Origin: Pleurotus djamor
Taxonomy: Eukaryota; Basidiomycota; Agaricomycetes; Agaricales; Pleurotaceae
DNA length: 14,592 bases
Reading direction: 5' to 3'
Assembly (NCBI GenBank): GCA_029747585.1
Contig: JAPEVF010001063.1
Span: 1-14,592 of the forward strand
Part shown: positions 11,637 through 14,592 of the stretch, piece after piece
Numbering within the stretch: position 1 is the first letter of the stretch
Layout of the letters: the number at the start of each line of letters is the position of its first letter
Position numbers and translations under genes: made by a program
Notes under the pieces: generated by a model
Databases searched by the model: none
What the model saw: the letters and a program-made list of their open reading frames with translations, nothing else
Told to the model about the DNA's origin: nothing

Positions 11637-13082
11637 TTACACATTGATAATTGATGATGAGGGAATCTTTTGAGCGATACGAAATTTCTCGAAAGCAGCA
11701 GCAACAGTACGTAAACGGTCTAGGTCGTAAGAGCGAGCAAACGAGGTAGGTATAACGTCTTCTATACGACGCCAATAAAGTAGAAAGGCCAGTGATTTCC
11801 AGCGGCCAATGGAGGCTACAACCTCTGGGGGAGCACCGGAGAGGAGGAGTTCAGTTGCGCCACCAATACGAAAGCTGTGACCCCGAACATCCACAGGGAG
11901 AGCATGCCCATCCCAGATGGAGAGGCAACGCTTCATAAAGGTTGCCTTGACCATTGGGGTCCAGTCACCAGAAGGTAATTGATAAGAGAAGAGGTGGGAA
12001 GAGGGGGGAGCAGAAGACGAAATGGAAAGGTGTGATTTCATAGCAGTACAGGGACAAAGTGGGGAATTGCCAGTAATTGTAAGTTCGGCGCCACGTTCTT
12101 TTGTGGTCTTAGTCCATGGAATAGAGAAATGAAGGGAGGGTACAGTGGAAGAGGAGAGAGGAGAGATGCTTTGACGAAAGGAAACGGGGGAGGAACGAGA
12201 AACATGGAACAATGTATCAAACGAGGAAGCAGATTTTACAGTGAGCTCGCCAAGACGGCAGCAGCCCCAGAANGCACAGAGAGCAACAGCAAAGACAGCA
12301 ATATCAAAGGGATCAGAGTGGTCAAGGAAGTGGTAGAGAGCAAGCATGTGTTCCAGAGTAACGGGAGGACGAACCGCACGACGAGAAGATGAGGGGGCCA
12401 GCTTGGACACGCCAATCTTTGCCTGTGTGACAAGAGGGCTGTCCCCTTCCCAGGGAGCACCATTCATCAGGTGCCATGCTCTGAGTGCGGATAGCCAGCC
12501 AGTCAGAGACGACGACGATGACGAGCCCGCACCGTCAGCCGCGAACGCAGCTAGTAGATACCGAGATGCCGGCATCCTGTCAGCCTCAGGGACTTTCTCC
12601 CGGTTGCAAAACTGTGTGAAGCGGAGCAGGCCAGCCCCATAGCTAGCCCTGGTTTCATCTTTCCATGATGCGAGAAGTGCTGTGTTCAATTTGGAAATAG
12701 CCGAAAACGATAATTGGGAGGTGAGAGAAGAATGGTGCGAGAGGGAGTGAGGGGTAATCCAGCAACGGAGGCGATCAGAGGCCGCGACGGGGGGCCGAAG
12801 ATCACTCTGGTTAATTTGTAGACTCTTCTTTGGGCGACGAGCTTTGGTGATCCGACCCAGAGATGGANGAGATGAGAGGATGGATGAAATTGAAGGGGAC
12901 GAGGACGATGGGGAGGAGGTGGAGGGGATGGTAACGGGTAGGCGCGGTGGACAAGGGGGAGAAGGGCGAGAAGGAGGTGGAAAGAACCTACGAGTTCCCA
13001 AGCCCAAGGGAGGGTCCTTATCCCTATCCGAAACCTCAGCAGGACGTACTGCTGATGGTGGGGGGAAGAATCGTCTATACAT
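11637..13082 (-). CDS. Tyrosine recombinase of YR retroelement
   Basis: This is a tyrosine recombinase (phage-integrase type DNA breaking-rejoining enzyme) of 481 codons. In YR retroelements it inserts circular cDNA without target duplication. Residues 1-75 are Pro/Ser-rich with the motif RRFFPPPS twice (3-10 and 31-38). About 130-225 is the helical core-binding region (SWKDETRASYGAGLLRF). The catalytic domain shows R276 in CCRLGEL, H402 and R405 in GHSFRIGG, W428 in GRWKS and nucleophile Y436 in LLYWRR: the full R-H-R-W-Y set. The frame is unbroken apart from two n-containing codons (72 and 270). Its ATG overlaps the stop of the RNase H frame by 8 nt, which suggests translation by reinitiation or from a separate transcript. 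Downstream lie the inverted repeats. The enzyme looks intact on paper. Confidence 0.85.
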   Translation of the reverse strand: MYRRFFPPPSAVRPAEVSDRDKDPPLGLGTRRFFPPPSRPSPPCPPRLPVTIPSTSSPSSSSPSISSILSSXPSLGRITKARRPKKSLQINQSDLRPPVAASDRLRCWITPHSLSHHSSLTSQLSFSAISKLNTALLASWKDETRASYGAGLLRFTQFCNREKVPEADRMPASRYLLAAFAADGAGSSSSSSLTGWLSALRAWHLMNGAPWEGDSPLVTQAKIGVSKLAPSSSRRAVRPPVTLEHMLALYHFLDHSDPFDIAVFAVALCXFWGCCRLGELTVKSASSFDTLFHVSRSSPVSFRQSISPLSSSTVPSLHFSIPWTKTTKERGAELTITGNSPLCPCTAMKSHLSISSSAPPSSHLFSYQLPSGDWTPMVKATFMKRCLSIWDGHALPVDVRGHSFRIGGATELLLSGAPPEVVASIGRWKSLAFLLYWRRIEDVIPTSFARSYDLDRLRTVAAAFEKFRIAQKIPSSSIINV

Positions 13083-13557
13083 AAGAAAGAAATGGGGTGA
13101 GCTCCTCTGGGAGCGGAATTGCCAAGTTTAGACGGTGGTCCGGCGACCCAAGATCCCCGCGCGAGATGGGGTCAGCCGGATTGTCTTCAGACTTGACATA
13201 TCTGAGTGAAAGAGAGTTGTTGCAGGCGTAGAGGCAGGACCCCGCCCGACGAATAGAAAGGTTTACCTGGAAGTTACGGCTGCGGCCCTTGTCAAAGGCC
13301 CCAATAACTCCCTGGTTGTCCGAGTTCACAATCACCTGCGAGTCTCGGATGCCCTTGACCTCCAGCAGGTATACCGTCAGCTCGACCGCCAAGCCCTCAA
13401 GCCAGCCAATGTCCCGAGATGGACCCTGCCAGCCTGGAAGCGTCTTCCAAGCACACCACTTCCCACCAATAATCAGCCCGATCCCCCAATCAGTGGACGC
13501 ATCAACACTGATTGAGAGGTCAACTAGGGAACGGGGGGATAACGATCGAGGGGGGGG
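13075..13557 (-). CDS. RNase H domain of YR retroelement polyprotein
   Basis: This is the ribonuclease H domain that degrades the RNA strand during reverse transcription. It starts in a new frame after RT and runs to a TAG at 13075-13077. Visible are SVDASTDWG with the first catalytic Asp (69 of the 210-codon frame), the helix WLEGLAVEL with Glu 104 (or 109), VNSDNQG with Asp 130 and NPADPISRG with Asp 179, a complete D-E-D-D set. Closely similar domains follow RT directly in Agaricomycete elements, so RT and RNase H are normally one protein; here one base separates the frames. The open frame extends upstream to 13707, but that part overlaps RT in the wrong frame. Confidence 0.8.
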   Translation of the reverse strand, partial: PPPRSLSPRSLVDLSISVDASTDWGIGLIIGGKWCAWKTLPGWQGPSRDIGWLEGLAVELTVYLLEVKGIRDSQVIVNSDNQGVIGAFDKGRSRNFQVNLSIRRAGSCLYACNNSLSLRYVKSEDNPADPISRGDLGSPDHRLNLAIPLPEELTPFLSYV

Positions 13558-14248
13558 AGGGGAGACGGAGTTGCTCTTGCCACCACTTGAGATCTGTGAC
13601 GAGGGAGGGAGGGGGGTAACGGGATGTAAAGTGGTTGTCGTCGAAAGAGGAAATGAAGAGGGAGAGGGATGGTAGGCGGGAACGACCGAGGGGGAATACA
13701 AAAGCAATGTGACAGAGGGAACCTTGAATTTTCATTGAGTTCTCGAGTGATGCGGGGAAGGTGGAGAGGAAGGTAGAGACGCGCGCGAGGAATTTGACTC
13801 GTTTCGGCTCTGGAAGGGACACCTCCTTCCGATCGAGATCCCAGAATAGACCCACATATGTAAATTGTGAACCGAAATCCTGTCCCTTCTCAGGGTGCCA
13901 GGGGATGTTGAGTGGCTCAATCAGCTGAAGTGCTGAGAGACGGTCGTATGGGTAGGAGAAGGGAGGGGGACCTGGGAGAGGCGCGCGGAGCACAACCATA
14001 TCGTCACACCACTTCCGAGTGGGACCAACTCCCAACTCAGACCAAATGTCCAGAGCCGCATTCGCAATCTCACCGGAATTGCTTTCGGATGGGCGTGCAC
14101 CAAAGGGACAGCAATGTTGAATATAGAAGTCACCCTCTTGCGCCTGCATCACATACCAGCGCTTGTGAGCAGGGCAAATGGGGGTGCGGCGGTGGAACTT
14201 GGCAATGTCCAGCGTCATTGCCTGAGTCCCTTCGACAGCAGAGGTCAC
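13520..14248 (-). CDS. Reverse transcriptase domain of YR retroelement (5' end not seen)
   Basis: This is a reverse transcriptase of the DIRS/Ngaro-like group. Counting from the open-frame start at 14422, motif A is LDIAKFHR with catalytic Asp 72, HCCPFGA follows (103-109), then NSGEIANAALDIW. The catalytic box is WCDDM (138-142), then NIPWHPEKG and VGLFWD. The thumb has KIQGSLCHIAFVFPLGRSRLP (one residue over the writing limit is avoided by stopping at RSRL) and LKWWQEQL before the frame ends at 13520. I place the first visible exon at 14248, after a branch-like CTAAT and CCCCAG acceptor; upstream codons are only minisatellite translation. The fingers are missing from the visible part and may lie beyond the window. 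The correct frame leaves this ORF near 13550-13557 to enter RNase H. Confidence 0.8.
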   Translation of the reverse strand: MTSAVEGTQAMTLDIAKFHRRTPICPAHKRWYVMQAQEGDFYIQHCCPFGARPSESNSGEIANAALDIWSELGVGPTRKWCDDMVVLRAPLPGPPPFSYPYDRLSALQLIEPLNIPWHPEKGQDFGSQFTYVGLFWDLDRKEVSLPEPKRVKFLARVSTFLSTFPASLENSMKIQGSLCHIAFVFPLGRSRLPSLSLFISSFDDNHFTSRYPPPSLVTDLKWWQEQLRLPSPPSIVIPPFPS

Positions 14249-14592
14249 CTGGGGTAGCAGGAGATTAGAACTTTCGTCTCTCGAGACCGAAATCCACGAA
14301 GGGGAAGTAAGAGGGGGAAACACCCATAGGTAACACCCATTGAGCGGGATGAGAGAAGTAACACCCTTCAGTGGGATTAAGTAGGAGTAACACCCATCAA
14401 ACGGGATCATGTAAGGTAACACCCATCAGCGGGATCAAGTAGAGGGTAACACCCATAAAGCGGGATCAGGTAGAGGTAACACCCACAAAGTGGGATCAGG
14501 TAGGGTAACACCCATCAAGGCGGGATAAGGGGGGGGGAGNTAACACCCATCNAAGCGGGATGAAGGGGGGGNAGGTAACACCCGGGACGAAG
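14249..14592 (-). other. Probable intron (3' part) containing a minisatellite
   Basis: On the minus strand the sequence TTCTAATCTCCTGCTACCCCAG ends at 14249 and looks like a branch site plus 3' splice acceptor directly before RT coding sequence. Everything from there to the window edge lacks RT similarity and is mostly the tandem repeat. The donor is not in the window, so this could instead be non-coding spacer or an insertion that cuts the RT gene. Confidence 0.4.
14318..14592. repeat. Minisatellite, about 29-35 bp unit
   Basis: The phrase TAACACCC (plus strand) recurs at 14331, 14359, 14388, 14417, 14447, 14477, 14506, 14541 and 14576, spacings 28, 29, 29, 30, 30, 29, 35 and 35. A degenerate copy lies at 14318. 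Each unit continues with CAT, a short variable piece, GGGAT and an A/G-rich spacer (the GGTAG-type link expands to a G run in the last two units, each with an n). The array continues to or past the right edge. Confidence 0.9.

Larger units (their letters stand above)
11290..14592 (-). mobile_element. DIRS/Ngaro-like tyrosine-recombinase retroelement (RT-RH-YR), incomplete at right edge
   Basis: On the minus strand the order is minisatellite, reverse transcriptase, RNase H, tyrosine recombinase, inverted repeats. There is no DDE integrase, protease or LTR in the part visible, and this gene set defines the YR retrotransposons (DIRS order). The element runs off the right edge, where Gag and the RT fingers would lie, and its left end is set tentatively at the hairpin at 11294. 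The RT/RH frames differ and there are several n bases, so this copy may be decayed or poorly resolved. The coding strand is strongly pyrimidine-rich (plus strand GA-rich), setting it apart from the housekeeping genes on the left. Confidence 0.75.

Noticed and set aside
12844..13675. Plus-strand ORFs over the retroelement (95 and 128 codons)
   Set aside because: Gly/Glu/Arg-rich translations of the antisense strand of the RNase H and recombinase genes.
14318..14592. CRISPR-like array
   Set aside because: Units are 28-35 bp end to end with no unique spacers and the host is a fungus; it is a minisatellite.

Overview
The window comes from a fungal nuclear genome, most likely an Agaricomycete (Basidiomycota). 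The genes are split by many very short introns (47-62 nt in the best models) with GT-AG ends. The proteins read as fungal spliceosomal, exon-junction, inositol-phosphatase and HET-domain families, and the right third holds a tyrosine-recombinase retroelement of a type I know from Agaricomycetes. Single n bases are scattered through the window, mostly beside G/C runs, so it looks like draft sequence with uncertain homopolymer lengths. All exon models were read by eye from splice signals and family similarity; no search was run.

Layout. Positions 1-103 hold a probable C-terminal tail of a gene entering from the left. Positions 104-2604 have no gene I can support. Positions 2605-4227 (minus) are a complete nine-exon eIF4A3/FAL1 DEAD-box helicase. 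A 104-bp gap separates it from a divergent seven-exon SF3A3/Prp9 gene (4332-6191, plus). That gene converges, with 40 bp between stop codons, on the 3' part of a synaptojanin-like inositol polyphosphate 5-phosphatase (6232-7207, minus). I cannot find the N-terminal catalytic half of the phosphatase upstream, so it looks 5'-truncated or misjoined. After an unassigned stretch comes a HET-domain gene (about 7916-9621, plus) with a TATA-like box.

From about 10.2 kb to the right edge, the minus strand carries retroelement material. Read on the minus strand, it has a 29-35 bp minisatellite, probably within an intron, then reverse transcriptase, RNase H, tyrosine recombinase, a region dense in inverted repeats, and then a Ser-rich Gag-like ORF. 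RT-RH-YR without an integrase is the DIRS/Ngaro-like plan. RT and RNase H are in different frames, with the change best placed in a C8 run. A Gag-like ORF downstream of YR, rather than upstream of RT, could mark a head-to-tail tandem copy.

How the genes relate: FAL1/eIF4A3 (exon-junction complex, rRNA processing) and SF3A3 (U2 snRNP) share one short divergent promoter, so two RNA-splicing factors may be co-regulated. The phosphatase acts in phosphoinositide turnover, and the HET gene belongs to the fungal self/non-self recognition group. The retroelement adjoins the HET gene, consistent with an accessory region at the right end. I did not find a convincing wholly new system. The features most worth a second look are the structured region beside YR, the possible tandem retroelement junction, and the broken phosphatase.
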